Source of the DNA: Doryteuthis pealeii
Lineage: Eukaryota; Mollusca; Cephalopoda; Myopsida; Loliginidae
Length of the DNA stretch: 64,000 bases
Assembly: GCA_023376005.1 (NCBI GenBank)
Contig: CM042143.1
Location: forward strand, 87,763,683 to 87,827,682
Direction: 5' to 3'
The translations under genes were made by a program, and so were the position numbers. A model generated the notes under the pieces. It ran no database searches and was not told the DNA's origin. It saw only the letters and a program-made list of their open reading frames with translations. Below, piece after piece: positions 12,735 to 24,662 of the stretch (position 1 is its first letter; each line of letters begins with the position of its first letter).

Positions 12735-13060
12735 CCACGTGGAAGCGCATAGTGTAATGGTTACAGTCGTAGAAAATGGACTCATCGACCCGATTTCAAA
12801 TCCTGGACAAGGCTGTTTACATTTCACAGAGCGCTAATACCCGCGGGAAAGGTATGCAACCAACAACTATCCCTCCTATGGGTAAATAGTAAGTCAGACT
12901 GGCTCCTTTAACCGTGGCTAGGTAACCAGTCTAGGAGAAGGAAAACTCTGAATTCCTACTTGTCAAACTCCGCTAAGGAAGTTGACCTTGTGTCACATCC
13001 TACTCGTATGGAAGGGTTGGTAAATATATATATGGGGTGACTGAAGCAGTTCAAGTCATG
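12735..13060 (+). mobile_element. tRNA-derived SINE A
   Basis: Head with an A-box-like GTGTAATGGTTACAG (about 12747) and a B-box-like ATTTCAAATCCTGG (about 12790), as in a tRNA-derived SINE transcribed by RNA polymerase III. The body has the shared blocks CCGCGGGAAAGGTATG, CCAGTCTAGGAGAAGG and AACTCCGCTAAGGA, and the tail reads CACATCCTACTCGTATGGA before a short TA tract. Other copies: 13888, 41215 (-), 43930 (partial), 63285, and the split copy at 18592/19163. Confidence 0.75.
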
Positions 13061-13887
13061 AAAGGAATCCGTTAGTATCGTGGTAGATGGTGCGCTGACA
13101 TGTTGTGCATTGCTTCACTTTGTGTGAGATTTAAAAGCCACAAATATAAACGTGCAACGTAGTCTAATTCGGGAACAGGCTCTCCGCGTTAGAAGTGGGC
13201 CATAACACCGCGGAAGCAACCAAAAACTTTTGTTATGCGAAAAAGGTCAAGGCCGAGTTGATCACATTACAGTAACCAGATGTGTTATATACTGGACTCG
13301 TCAAGGAACACGGAACACTTGTATCTATAAAAAATATAAGATTATATCTTTATTTCCACGGTAGTGTGCAGACTAAGAGTCGTTAGCAGGGTTTACACAT
13401 ACATGGAGCCTTCGGAAGTTCTCTGCAAGCGATCTCGAACCTGATCTCGGTCTGCCTAGATTGATTTCCACGTGCTTTTTATTATTATTGTCCAACTCAC
13501 GGGGTCACGCCTCTTTGATCGTGACACATACGCAGTTTTTCTGTAGACACAACTCCTCACCCACGCAGACTGTTTTCATTGGTTATGGGCTACGCCTACA
13601 GGTTTTCTGTGCCTACACAGTGTCAAATGTACACCTGCATCTCCAGGTGCCAAAGGTCAGTTCAATGCCATATCTTGTTTTTGTTTCCAGGCCCACGCTT
13701 AACACCCACGCACTTGCTGTGTGCAGCCCGAGCTCCAGGTGCAAATCGATTGACCAGGCAATATATTACAGATGATCCAAGAGATTTCACTCGAGATGCA
13801 AGAACATCGACTATCAATCACGGCCAGGTAGGCCTAATAGAGGTTGAAAATTTGAAAATACCTATTGTCATTTGACCCCTTGAAAGG
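13061..13887. other. No recognised element (right arm)
   Basis: Mirror of 3626-4499. The open frames at 13461-13875 are broken in the other arm, so they are not treated as genes. Confidence 0.5.
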
Positions 13888-14390
13888 GAACGCGCTTAGC
13901 GTAACGGTTATAGTCGTATGGAGTGGAATTAGCGACCCGAGTTCAAATCCTGGATGAAGATATATGCGTTTCACTTCGCATTTATGCACGTGGGAAAAGC
14001 ACGAATACATCTGTTCTCCCACCTCCAACTATAGGTAAGTGGCAGGGCAGACTGAATTCTCTAGTGAGGGAACTAGTCGAGGAGAAGGAAAACTCTGAAT
14101 TCGAACCAGCTGTGCTTCGCTTAAAGATTGGTCTTGTGTCGCGCCATGCCCGTTGAGGAGTAGTTGTTCTACACTCTTGTTCTACCTAGGATTTCAAGAG
14201 CTACAACTGGATTCTCTGCTACAAGGAGTACACTCTTATTATTCCTTGGATTTCAAAGAATACAACAGACTTTCTACTACTGAGACTACACCCTTTTCTA
14301 CCATTGGATTACCAATAAGAGAACTATATCGTTACGCCATGTGTCCATGTGTTCGATGATGAATTTCCGATTTCGAGGGACAAATGTTGA
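13888..14390 (+). mobile_element. tRNA-derived SINE A, long form
   Basis: The head GCTTAGCGTAACGGTTATAG and the B-box-like GAGTTCAAATCCTGG (about 13940) match other SINE A copies, then CTAGTCGAGGAGAAGG. The 3' half is different: tandem blocks built on ACTCTT-A-TTCCTTGGATTTC and CTACTACTGAGACTACAC. Similar blocks occur at 33790-33910, so this is a separate 3'-body subfamily. Confidence 0.7.
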
Positions 14391-14479
14391 TGAAACTGTG
14401 ATTTTATTTCAAAATCTTTAAAGGTATTCTCCTTTACCAGCCTCTTTTCTCCACCAACATTAGCACAACTGATAATCGT

Positions 14480-15400
14480 AAATAAAAAGTTCATGATAGC
14501 TCAAAATGCAACAAAAGGTGCTCAACAGTTCAAAATCAAATAAAATGTGCAAGACAGTTAAAAAAATTCAACACAAAATGCGGGGCAGTTCAAAATTTAA
14601 TTAAGATAACTTGAGAATTAAAAATTCAACAAAAAATGCAGTGCAGTTCAAAATTTAATTAAGATAACTTGAGAATTAAAAATTCAAAAAAAAAAAAAAA
14701 AAAGGACGACATATCAAAATTCAACAAAAAGCGCTCGGCAGTTCAAAATCCAATGAAAAGTGCATCAGCTCAAAATTTAACAAAAGTTCAAAATCATTTA
14801 AAAAGTACAAGACAGCTCAAAATCTTTAAAAAAGTACGAGACAGTTAAAATCTTTTAAAAAAGTACAAGACAGTTCAAAATCATTTAAAAAGTACGAGAG
14901 AGTTCAAAATTTTTTAAAAAGTACAAGACAGTTCAAAATCATCTAAAAAGTACAAGCCAGTTCAAAATCTTTTAAAAAAGTACAAGCCAGTTCAAAATCT
15001 TTTAAAAAAGTACAAGACAGTTCAAAATCTTTTAAAAAAAGTACGAGACAGTTCAAAATCTTTTAAAAAGTACGAGACAGTTCAAAATCTTTTAAAAAGT
15101 ACACGACAGTTCAAAATCTTTTAAAAAGTACAACAGTTCAAAATCTTTTAAAAGTACAAAGACAGTTCAAAATCTTTTAAAAAGTACAAGACAGTTCAAA
15201 ATCTTTTAAAAAGTACAAGACAGTTCAAAATCTAACAAAAGTGCCCGGCAGTTCAAAATACCCACCACCAAAAATGTACGAAAGCTCAAAATCCAAGAAA
15301 AATTGCTCTAGAGTTAAAAATCCAAGAAAACGTAGGGTCAGTTTATAATTCAACAAAAAGTGCATGATAGTCTATTATCCAATAGACTGCATGACAGTTC
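14480..15400. repeat. 29-bp minisatellite
   Basis: About 25 to 30 tandem units of CAGTTCAAAATCTTTTAAAA plus AGTACAAGA, most regular at 14770-15240 and degenerate at both ends. One unit contains a poly-A run at 14686-14703. Confidence 0.95.
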
Positions 15401-16004
<604 letters not shown>

Positions 16005-16139
16005 AGTATGTGTGTATGTATAACTCCAGTTATATATATATTGAGTCTATCTCAAACCTTTGAGAAAGAGGGGTTGACCCTGGAAATATTAAATAAAAAT
16101 GATTAAGAACACAATATTTATCATTTTGTTTCTGATCTT

Positions 16140-16333
16140 AATTTTGTAAGCCTCTAAAACAAACAAACAAACAAATATATACATAGGATTGCTTTTGATA
16201 CGTTTGAAAATAATATGAGAGTATTATAAATCAGTGACAGCAAATAATTATTTACTAAACTCAGTTTTGTTAAAATCATTATGCAAATTATTCACAATTA
16301 TTTATTAGCTCTTATACAATGTAAATATTTATT

Positions 16334-16387
<54 letters not shown>

Positions 16388-16475
16388 ACATATTTAAGGA
16401 TTGATAATATGGGAAGTTTGCGGCAAATCTTATTCAGCTAGACTTTAATAGAGACATCGTTGATAAAAAGATGCT
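16140..16475 (-). mobile_element. Helitron-like internal fragment with (TA)n
   Basis: Matches the interior of 54254-54639: AACTCAGTTTTGTTAAAA and GGCAAATCTTATTCAGC...CATCGTTGAT blocks, interrupted by (TA)n at 16340-16384. Neither terminus is present. Confidence 0.55.
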
Positions 16476-16499
16476 AATTAGATAATGACTATTTCATAA

Positions 16500-16815
16500 T
16501 AGCACCCCACAAGGAAGCAGCTGTACGGCCACTTGCCACCTATCTCATAAACCACCTGTGTGAGACAGACAAGGCATGCTGGACTGCTGGAGAAGCTAGG
16601 ACGAACTCCCAAGCGACGTTCTCCTGTAGAAGCCAACACATGGACATGCTAGTGTGTGCCGCCCAGCAAGGACCTACATTGACCAACTATGCAAGGATAC
16701 TAGATACTGTGCAGAGGACCTCCCGGAGGCAATGAATGATAGAGATGGCTGGCGAGAGGTTGGCGAGAGATTATCATGGATATCCGTGCTAATTGCGTAA
16801 CATGATGATGATGAT
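16500..16815 (+). pseudogene. RTE-type LINE ORF2 3' end
   Basis: Reads, with frameshifts, as the ORF2 tail that is better preserved at 35735-36220: HP-T-QLYGHLPP, then RQTRHAG, then RRSPVEAN, and ends in an ATGATGATGATGA tail. ORF2 of these elements supplies reverse transcriptase and endonuclease; only the region after the RT domain is left. Dead. Confidence 0.75.
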
Positions 16816-17165
16816 TTCATAATCGTTGAGAATATAACTTGACTAACTAAGGAAAGTATTCGTACATCCATCAATTTTTAATATTTTCATTCATATTTCA
16901 GAATTTAATGCCTGTATGATGCCAGTATTTTTTATATGTTAATAAGCACAAAGAAAAAAAAAATAAAACTCAATTTACAGAACAATATGTTAAATGCAAC
17001 AAAATTGACAGGTGAATTATGGAAAATTGGAAGACAAAATTTAAGTAATTTACTTAATTATTTTATCGGCAAAACCTTCTAGACTATATATTTAGAAAAA
17101 TTATTTGTGATAATTCCAGCAAAAACCACCATGTGGTGCATAGAGTGCCACCATTGTTATTCTTA

Positions 17166-17806
17166 CTAGCAAATATATGCACCCTCCGGGTGCAAGTATT
17201 TCAGTTTTAATATAATAAAATATCATATTAAATTAGAAAGGCTAATGAAATTGAATAAGAATGCAGATAAAAAGATTTGGAACAGAGGGGGTATTATTGA
17301 AAAATAGAACAACTTTGAAACTAACTCTTCCATCATTTTCCATTACTCCTGTCTTTCATTTGTAAATTTTCCTAATTTAACTATTTAGTTAAAATAGGAA
17401 GTAAATAATGATATTACAGTTATTTCTTCTTGTTAAAGGATTTCTTTTAAGATTTATCCCCGAGATTTTTGTTCATATTCAATAAGATAAAACCAAACAA
17501 TTAGAAATCAATAATACTAAGCATATATTTATTAAAATCAAATTTTTAAGATCAATATGCAAATTAGCCTTTCCATTCACACTGTAATCCGCTATTTGTT
17601 GTATATATAAATACAATTGCATGTTATTAGCATGTAGATATGGTCAACAGTATTAATGATGTAAAACAATTTTATTAATAATTGAGGTTTAAATAAAAAA
17701 TAAAATCATGGAGAATATGATGTAAATAACAAAGGGAATTGTGACTTGTATAGTAATATAGTTTCGGTTACAGACAGATAAACACGCAATCTCCATTATA
17801 ATAAGA
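17166..17806 (-). mobile_element. Helitron-like non-autonomous element (641 bp)
   Basis: On the minus strand it begins TCTTATTATAATGGAGATT and ends with a TGCACCC/GGGTGCA hairpin, eight to ten AT-rich bases, and CTAG. Helitrons begin with TC, end with a hairpin plus CTRR, lack terminal inverted repeats, and insert between A and T; here the outer flanks are A on the 5' side and T on the 3' side, as expected. Other copies share one or both ends: 32804-33149, 43494-43700, 54254-54639, 57314-57560. No Rep/helicase is present. The right edge of the palindrome falls inside this copy. Confidence 0.65.
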
Positions 17807-17819
17807 TGTTAACAACGTG

Positions 17820-18139
17820 ATGGGGAAGACAAAGGATTTTTGCGTTCACTTGAGACAGAGAATTATTCACTCCACAAGTCTGGAAAAGATATTACTGCAC
17901 CAAAAAACATTCTGGATGAAAATCTACAACAATAAGTGCAGTATCTTGATCTTGGTCTGCGATTTACTTTCCAGCAAGATAATTATCCCAAACATACGTT
18001 TAAATTAGTGTCAGTGTGTCTTCAGATAAAGAACATTACAGTTCTGCCAAAACCTTCAATGAGTCCTGACTTCAATCCGATTGAAAATCTATGGCTGATA
18101 GCTGACAGCAATTTTCCACAGTTTTACCGTTCTTCTTAA
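17820..18139 (+). pseudogene. Tc1-like transposase C-terminal fragment
   Basis: Tc1/mariner transposases cut and paste DNA with a DDE triad. This piece reads ILDENLQQ, an in-frame stop, then YLDLGLRFTFQQDNYPKHT with the second catalytic D in QQDN, and SPDFNPIENLW with the catalytic E. The spacing between the D and E fits the Tc1 DD34E pattern. The N-terminal DNA-binding half and the first D are missing, and the frame after ENLW soon degenerates. It lies directly beside the Helitron-like 5' end. Dead copy. Confidence 0.85.
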
Positions 18140-18264
18140 CTACTCTACACTACTGGTTATAAATGAAGTAAAACTGAATTCAAATGTTGAATTTTAATGA
18201 TTTTACGTTGGTTTAAGGTCGCTTGTGCATGTTCGTTTTGTTTTCGCTAATTTCCTTCCTTAAT

Positions 18265-18591
18265 TCCAATTACATTTGTGTTTCTTCGTTCTTGTGGTTG
18301 TCAAACTGAAAGGGAATTAGAGGGAGGAAAAAAGAAGAGACAATGACAAAAAGTAGTTTTAGGTTTCAGACTTTATTCGTGGGTCATAGCTACCTCATAG
18401 AGATTAGATATCTTTCTGTCCAGTATATAGTGTCTAATTCCACTTAAGGCCTGAGTTCGAATGGCCGAGGGATTTTCTTGGTAGAAGTAACTCGGTCCTT
18501 TTTCCTGCACATGCCCAGAGATGTTTTCCTGTCTGTGGGCTCATGGGAGATTGTTATTTTAAAAAATGTAATTTAAATTTCATTTTAATCC
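18265..18591 (+). repeat. Dispersed repeat E
   Basis: Aligns along its length with 53040-53355: shared GGAATTA, AAGAAGAGACAA, the CTTTTATTC-like block, TTAAGGTCTG, and a C-CATGCCCAGAG/GCATACCCAGAG block. Class unknown. Ends where SINE A tail sequence begins. Confidence 0.6.
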
Positions 18592-18624
18592 CCTGTTAAA
18601 CTCCGCTTAAGAAATTGACCTTGT
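18592..18624 (+). mobile_element. SINE A tail, upstream half of split copy
   Basis: TTAAACTCCGCTTAAGAAAT and GACCTTGT, the standard SINE A tail, interrupted by the insertion at 18625-19162 and resumed at 19163. Confidence 0.65.
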
Positions 18625-19162
18625 ATTACGTTATGCTCTCTAATTTCGGAATGGAGAGATGTGTTGATAATAAAATAATTGTTGTATACTTATCTCTGGA
18701 CAGGCACTACATTGGAGAGGCTCGAATCTTGGTTGCTGGGCTGATCCCCAGTTGGCTGATAATCCTTGTTGTTTGGGTCTGGAAACCAATTTGGGGTGCT
18801 GGGGGATATCTTGCCTTGTGCCATTTATAGTTTTTAGTAATAACACAAGGCCACTTCTTTTTTCTCATGGGATTTTTATTTCCCCTAAGTCACAACTGCC
18901 GAGAGCAAGAGCCTATGTCTCACTCTGGCAACGCATCGTACCAGACTCAATCTACCTCTCACCTCACACCCCTCCTCTCTCCCACTTCGCCATGTAACAC
19001 CTCTTGACCAATAAAAAAATACCATGTGGCATTATGCTGATTCATCCTTAAACTTTTCCATTCTAATCTAACACGTAATTCTTATTTTCCTTCTAAAACT
19101 TTTCCGTGCTCATTTCCACGTCACTGTTACACTCTTGGCTCTCCCACCTCTATTTTGTTACA
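18625..19162 (+). mobile_element. 538-bp insertion in SINE A (solo-LTR-like, family S)
   Basis: The SINE A tail is split here, with CTTGT on both sides (18620-18624 and 19163-19167), a 5-bp target duplication. The insert starts ATTACGTTATG and ends TTTTGTTACA. Copies at 61862-62425 and, more diverged, 52025-52210 share GTTTTTAGTAATAACACAAG and the downstream C-rich half. No coding sequence. A 5-bp duplication and this size fit a solo LTR, but the ends are not clean TG...CA. Confidence 0.55.
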
Positions 19163-19216
19163 CTTGTGTCACATCCTACTTGGGTGGAGAAGTTGGATAA
19201 ATATGTATACGTATAT
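19163..19216 (+). mobile_element. SINE A tail, downstream half of split copy
   Basis: CTTGTGTCACATCCTACTTG and the GGTTGGTAAATAT-like end, continuing the tail interrupted at 18624. Confidence 0.6.
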
Positions 19217-19441
19217 TGAATAAGAATCCAAGTGTATAAATCTATTCGCATTTATGCTCTCTTTTTTCACTCTGTTTATCATTTCAGTAATAGATATCAA
19301 CCACTAAATGGTCATCAATTAACATTTTTGTCTGACTTTTAGATGACATTCGTTTGCTTATCGGGTTGGAATGTAAAGTTATATAAAACTGTTTATACAT
19401 AGATACAGCGGTACCTTAAATTACGAGTTTAATACGTTCCT
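19217..19441. other. No recognised element
   Basis: AT-rich sequence without repeats that I could match elsewhere in the window. Confidence 0.5.
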
Positions 19442-20040
19442 CTCCAGCCCTGTCGGCTGCAGCTTTAGAATACACAAATTGCACCTCTGCAGAGGGGTAA
19501 GACTCACCCAAGCGATAGGGCAACCTGTTGGCCGTGGGTGGCGACCTGTGATGCTTAAGGATGGAACTGTGGTGGCTGAGCAGTCCATTACTTGCAACAC
19601 TCCACTTTGGCCCTTGCTTAGGCTAGATGGGCGGTCGGAGAGACTCCCTTCAATCAATCAGCTGGTCATGTCAAGTTCTAGCACCTATATGATTGTTCCA
19701 ACCCTAATGCCCTTATGGCAATCCCCAACTCTTTTTATCATATATGTGATAGAAGGTTGTGACTAAGGGTCTTAGTGTCCTGGGTATAACATTAAAATCC
19801 TATGGTTCAAATTCTAGAGCTCTGGGGAATGTGGAGTACCCTTTTATCACCATTAATCCCAGATACATTCTGGCCCGGAGTGTTAGTACCTGTTAGGGTC
19901 CCATCTGTGAGATATATAGAAAAAACGAGTTTAAAAATGCTGAATACCCATCAAGAATGAATAAAATAAGATGTCTTCTGCATGAAATAACCCAATAAGG
20001 GTTGACATGCCGTAAAATCCATCCAAACAACCAACGTTCC
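19442..20040 (-). mobile_element. Family H, near full-length copy
   Basis: Read on the minus strand: TTACGGCATGTCAACC, then TTGGGTTATT, GGTACTACCACTCCGGGTC-like, CCTTAGTCACAACC, and an end with CCTCTGCAGAGGTGCA and a CAGCCGACAGGGCT block. This is the most frequent repeat of the window, about 600 bp when complete. It has no open frame, no tRNA head and no terminal inverted repeat that I can see. Class unknown. Confidence 0.75.
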
Positions 20041-20407
20041 TCTCGTATATCAAATCAAATTTCCCCATTGCAATAAACTGATATGTCACTAATCCGTTCC
20101 AGTTCCGCCCCATGAAATTAAAAAGATATTTTGTTACGTTTTTTTTTTTGTAATAAGAAAAGTAACTTTGTATTTTATAAAGATATAATAAAATAGAATG
20201 TAATGAATTATGTGCTGTGATATGTTTTAATGTCTATTTTTTAAATAAATTATATTTTTCTTTCGGCGTAATAAATTTGTAAACATAAATGTTTTTAGCG
20301 AACTTATCAACATAAGCATATTTGAAGCTCGCTTGAAATTTAAATTTTAGCTCTCAACACAAAGCAAAAAAATCGTCCGAGTGATTGTTCACAACTCGGA
20401 AAACTCG
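20041..20407. other. No recognised element
   Basis: AT-rich with a poly-T run at 20140-20151. Confidence 0.5.
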
Positions 20408-20660
20408 TTAAGTTGGGTTGGTTGCCTGGTTGGTTGGAATTTACGGCATGTCAACCTTTGTTGGGTTATTTTCTACCGAAGACATTTTATTCATTCTTGA
20501 TGGGTATTGAAAATTCTTTTAAAACTTAATCTTTTAAAACTTTTTTTCTATTTAACCCATAGACGGCACCCTAACGGGTACTACCACTCCGGGTGAGGGT
20601 TGACCTGGGGGTATTAACGATGAAGGGGTACCCTACATTTCCGAGCTTCAGAATTGGAAC
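20408..20660 (+). mobile_element. Family H, 5' part
   Basis: TTTACGGCATGTCAACC to GAAGGGGTACCCTACATT; truncated after the first 250 bp. Confidence 0.75.
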
Positions 20661-21384
20661 TTTAATTTAACAGTAATACACATAATTAAAATAGTCACCG
20701 TTGACATCAAATATCATTCAGATTGCTTGATTTTAACGTCATGTCGACAGCTATTTAACATTGCTTGTAAATAAATTTGGTGACCAATTTTCTAAATAAC
20801 CGAATATTCTAACAACACCACTCCCCAATTACCAAATAATGTTATTGCTTCTGAGACCTTTCAAAAGCAACACAAAAGGCCCGGGCATATGAATAATCAA
20901 TAGCGATCTCTTTTACGTGACTCCTTGAAAAATCTCATTAGTTCAATGGAATATATTACATGTTGTAAAATTACTTACTGTTGTATAAGCAAGCAAAGAG
21001 ATAGGGACGTAGCAATTGATTTAATCATAAAGAAAAAAAAATCTGTTTTTTGAAATCTAAAATCTAAAAACAAACAAACAACCGAAATGAAAAGAAGGAG
21101 AATAATCAAAGTTAATGAGGCGAACTTTTTATTTTGATTATATAGATCATAATGTTGATTTAAAGAAAAAATAAAATTTCGGTGGCGAAAGCTGCTTGGT
21201 AGTGCTAGGAAGGGGCATTCCTGCCTTAGCTACCGAAACTGTGTTATCACTTCTAGTTGGCAGCTGATGAGAGCAAGATATCGCACGTGCTATCACACGT
21301 TGTATGACGAAAATTGTTACATGTTCGTGACGTCATTGATCTTCTACGAGTTAAAACCATTTTTGAATGCCTACTCCAATGATT
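20661..21384. other. No recognised element
   Basis: AT-rich spacer. One CTGATGA motif at 21265 lacks the paired elements of a hammerhead. Confidence 0.5.
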
Positions 21385-21690
21385 TAGGAGTAGGTTGGTT
21401 GGTGGTATGTTGGGTGTTCGACTTTTACGGCATGTCAACCTTTGTTGGGTTATTTTATACCGAAGATGTTTTGCTTTGCTCATTCTTGATGGTATTCAAT
21501 TTTTTTTCTAACTCAATTTTCTTTAAACAAATTTTTTAAAACTCATTTTTCTATTCAACCCAGATGGGACCCTAACAGGTACTACCACTCCGAGTCAGAG
21601 AGGACCTGGGAGTAATGGCGATGAATGTCATCGCCATTACTCCCAGGTCCTCTCTGACTCCACACTCCCCAAAATCTAGAATTGGAACTT
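21385..21690 (+). mobile_element. Family H, 5' part with local inverted repeat
   Basis: CTTTTACGGCATGTCAACC onward. At 21590-21662 the block GACCTGGGAGTAATGGCGAT is immediately followed by its own reverse complement, a fold-back of about 33 bp per arm not seen in other copies. Confidence 0.75.
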
Positions 21691-21701
21691 CATTCATTAA
21701 C

Positions 21702-21905
21702 GAAATCCAGTGCTACCCAACAACTCCTGTGACAATACTGCTGCTAAACTGTACCTATCTTTCCTTTGGATCACAGCGGCAGTGTAGAGAGGGAGGATTT
21801 GCTGCTTGGGCAACAGCTCATCTTCCATATGAACCCACCCAGACTATGTAGTTTCAATAAAAAAAACTCCATCGTCTCTTGTAGACGGAAGGATGCCAAC
21901 AACTT
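21702..21905 (+). mobile_element. SINE F sharing a LINE 3' tail
   Basis: Same element as 24129-24345: shared AACTCCTGTGACA, CCTTTGGATCACAGCGGCA, GGGCAACAGCTCATC and GAACCCRCCCAG, ending CTCCATCGTCTCTTGTAGAC and GCCAACAAC. The last part matches the 3' tail of the LINE fragment at 24973-25020, the usual sign of a SINE copied by its partner LINE. Confidence 0.65.
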
Positions 21906-21935
21906 TATTTTTAAAATCTAAAGCATTTAAGGGAT

Positions 21936-22165
21936 ATTATATTCCACACACAAGGTTCCTAGTTCGATACCGGTCCTCGCCAACTCAGCGTATGAGTAGC
22001 ACAGGGATCTGTGCGGTAAAGTCAGGAGCTGGTGGTAGGTGTGGCGCTCCACCTCAGGCACCAAAACAATCTCCTTGGTCTAGCGCTATTGAAAAGGAGA
22101 TAGACTCCCTCGCTGACTGGCTGATACCGATTTTAGGCCGCCCCGACGACTTTACTTACTTTTTA
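21936..22165 (+). mobile_element. tRNA-derived SINE B, head truncated
   Basis: Begins in the tRNA T-arm (GTTCGATACCGG, B box) then CCAACTCAGCGTATGAGTAG, GGTGTGGCGCTCCACCTC, TCTCCTTGGTCTAGCGCTA and TAGACTCCCTCGCTGACTGG. Other copies at 25612, 27171 (split) and 42529 (-). Confidence 0.8.
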
Positions 22166-22281
22166 AAAAATATTTTACAATTAGTTCAAAATAATTTCCA
22201 AGGGTAAAAATGAATATAAGTATAATATATAATAATATAATTTTATTTCCCTTTTTTTTCATTTTTAGAATGTCAAGTGAG

Positions 22282-22282
<1 letters not shown>

Positions 22283-22330
<48 letters not shown>

Positions 22331-22340
22331 TGTGTCATCA
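22283..22340. repeat. (GT)n microsatellite
   Basis: About 26 GT repeats. Confidence 0.98.
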
Positions 22341-22977
22341 ACCGCGTCTAGACAAATAATTTTGACCCCATATCTCGTCGATCGTATCTAGGCAAATAAT
22401 TTTAGCGAGAGAATTTGTCGATCTTTTTTCATCGGTTACACATAAAAGATTAATTTTCACGAGAAAAATCGGTAGGGATGAGAAACAATGTATTGATAAC
22501 AGACTGTTTCTTAACAACATATTTTCCTAATGAAAATAAACGACCGTTTTCGCCCAATAATTTTTGGAAAAAAAAATTTTTTTTTTTAAATCTTGGGGTA
22601 CTGTAAAAGCGCTGCGGGTCGCACTCGTACTTGCCGAGGGTCGCACGCGGCCTGTGGACCTCATATTTGACATGCTTTGTGTACATGATCTCCACAAATT
22701 TCCATGGCTTTTTTAATGCACTTTATTTTCTGCCTCTGTAATCAGTAATTAGTTTAATTTATTTCAATTAGTTAATTTATCTTTAATTAATCTCCCCTAT
22801 ATTAATGTTATCAATTAGCCACGTTTGGACAAGCCGAGACACGGTGATCTTAGATGGAATATCAAAGAACCATTTATACGTTGCGTTTTTGTTTGTATGG
22901 AGACCGTGCAGTGAAATAAAGTCTACGTTGTTTTGTGTGTATAAATATTTATAGAGATGTCATTTTCATGGCGAGAC
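22341..22977. other. No recognised element
   Basis: Contains a GC-richer stretch at 22605-22660 (GCGGGTCGCACTCG) that stands out from its AT-rich setting but is not identified. Confidence 0.5.
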
Positions 22978-23050
22978 CCAGCCAGTGACTTAACGGTTAG
23001 AGCAATAAATTATAGACATGAAATTAATGCTTTATTATTCAAGGTTGAAT
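22978..23050 (+). mobile_element. Possible tRNA-derived SINE head
   Basis: GACTTAACGGTTAGAGCAAT resembles an A-box region and AAGGTTGAATACTT about 45 bp later a degraded B box. No second copy in the window. Confidence 0.35.
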
Positions 23051-23462
23051 ACTTAAAGCAAATGGCTAAATCTTAAACTTAAGATGGCGCCTACACGAAA
23101 GTCGTAAATGACAAGCTAAAGTAGATAACGCGGGAAAAGGCATTGCATTCCAACAAAGAAAAAAACAAACAAGTTATTACAAGTTTTCTGATATTGCAAA
23201 TTGTGGAAGAAACGCATTGAAATTAATAGTCACTTTCTTGACCTGTTATTTCTCTAAAGTATACGAATATAGAAATTTAGGTTAAATCCTACTTAATGGA
23301 CACAAATTCCACCATCGTATGTCACCCCGCCGAAAGAAAAAAATACTAAAAATCAAGGAATCAACCGAATTTAATGAAATTTTCAGTGTTGATATATTAA
23401 TGAATAAACAATATGATGCACTAGTTATTTTATTTGAAAACTCTTACAGTTTTTCAGGTCAG

Positions 23463-23529
23463 TTAACTTTGAACCACGTATCTTTGAGCACGTAACACAG
23501 ATTCACAAACATATGTGGTTCAAAGTTAA
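23463..23529. repeat. 67-bp hairpin
   Basis: TTAACTTTGAACCAC at 23463-23477 is exactly complementary to 23515-23529, with a further partly paired stretch inside. Could be a tiny MITE. Confidence 0.7.
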
Positions 23530-24128
23530 TTCGACCATTTCTCATTCGTTTTATTCTTAATTTAAGAAATTTTTACAAATGTTTATTTTTATTATTTTTA
23601 TTTTTTGGGTGGTGTTCAGTAAATTGTTATTGAAACTGACCCGAGTGATTGCTTTCCCAGCTTTTAAAGTCTGACGAAGTCTCCCCGTTTGCAAAAATAT
23701 TACAACAGTACCACGTTCAAAAGCGTCTGGCGTTTTCTCTCGCTCGTGGTGTTTTATGCATAGCTGATCTCGAGAAAATTTGCATAGGCCCCCAACCATT
23801 CTCACCAATTCTTCTGGCCCCGATATCGTGCTTTCTTAAATCAAGGTGTTAGGACGGCCATATTTTCTTTTTTCCTTTCGAGCCCTTCACTCATTTTGCT
23901 GGTCAGGCATGTAGGTGCTCGCTTTGATGCACCGGGTAAGTCATTTTCTCTTCTACAATTATACCTGGAAAAAAAAGACCATTAAGCGATAGATGGGTTT
24001 AAAATGCTTTATTATAAGTAAAGTATATCATTATAATATAATATAATATAATATAATATATATCATTTCTTAGAGGAGTAAACCCCGAAAACAAATCAGG
24101 AGCCGGAGTCCCTAAGGTGGTGTGATGC
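23530..24128. other. No gene; TA-rich tract and a short shared block
   Basis: Includes an ATAAT-type tract at 24030-24062. The AAGACCATTAAGCGATAGAT block at about 23976 recurs at about 25108, probably pieces of one dispersed repeat. Confidence 0.45.
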
Positions 24129-24345
24129 TGAAATCCAGCGTTACCCATCAACTCCTGTGACACTACCGTTGACCAAACTGCATTGGTTCCTTACCTTTCC
24201 TTTGGATCACAGCGGCAATGTGGAGGGGGGGATTTGCTGCATGGGCAACAGCTCATCCTTCATATGAACCCGCCCAGGCTATGTAGTTAAAAAACACTTT
24301 GACACTACTCCATCGTCTCTTGTAGACGAAAGGCTGCCAACAACA
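24129..24345 (+). mobile_element. SINE F sharing a LINE 3' tail
   Basis: Second copy of the element at 21702-21905, ending CCATCGTCTCTTGTAGACGA and GCTGCCAACAACA. Confidence 0.65.
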
Positions 24346-24361
24346 ATATCAATAAGAATTA

Positions 24362-24480
24362 GGGCACCTCACGTGCAATGGATTGCAAGCTAGATTCGCA
24401 GATCATTGTTAATGAGTTCGATTCTCATTGTGCACCCCATACTTGTGGCCTTGTGACATATCTAAGCTAAGCTTAGTGAA
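24362..24480 (+). mobile_element. tRNA-derived SINE C
   Basis: Head GCACCTCACGTGCAATGGAT with A-box character, ATTGCAAGCTAGATTCGC, B-box-like GAGTTCGATTCTC, then CTAAGCTAAGCTTAGTGAA. Matches 38700-38816 on the other strand. Confidence 0.7.
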
Positions 24481-24662
24481 TAATTATATCACTAAAAATT
24501 TCACTGAAAGCGTTACTTTCTTTGTTCTCTTGTCACAAGGATTCATACATATATGACTCTAGCATATCTGTTTGAATGAATTAAACCTAATTCTAACCAG
24601 TGTATGACAGGTGTTCTGAAACAAATGATCATTATCATTAAATAGGAATAGATATTCGAATT

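Noticed and set aside
13461..13875. Overlapping open frames of 98 and 104 residues
   Set aside because: Broken by indels in the mirror arm and without recognisable domain.
21260..21330. CTGATGA near GACGAAAA
   Set aside because: The halves are too far apart and lack matching stems.
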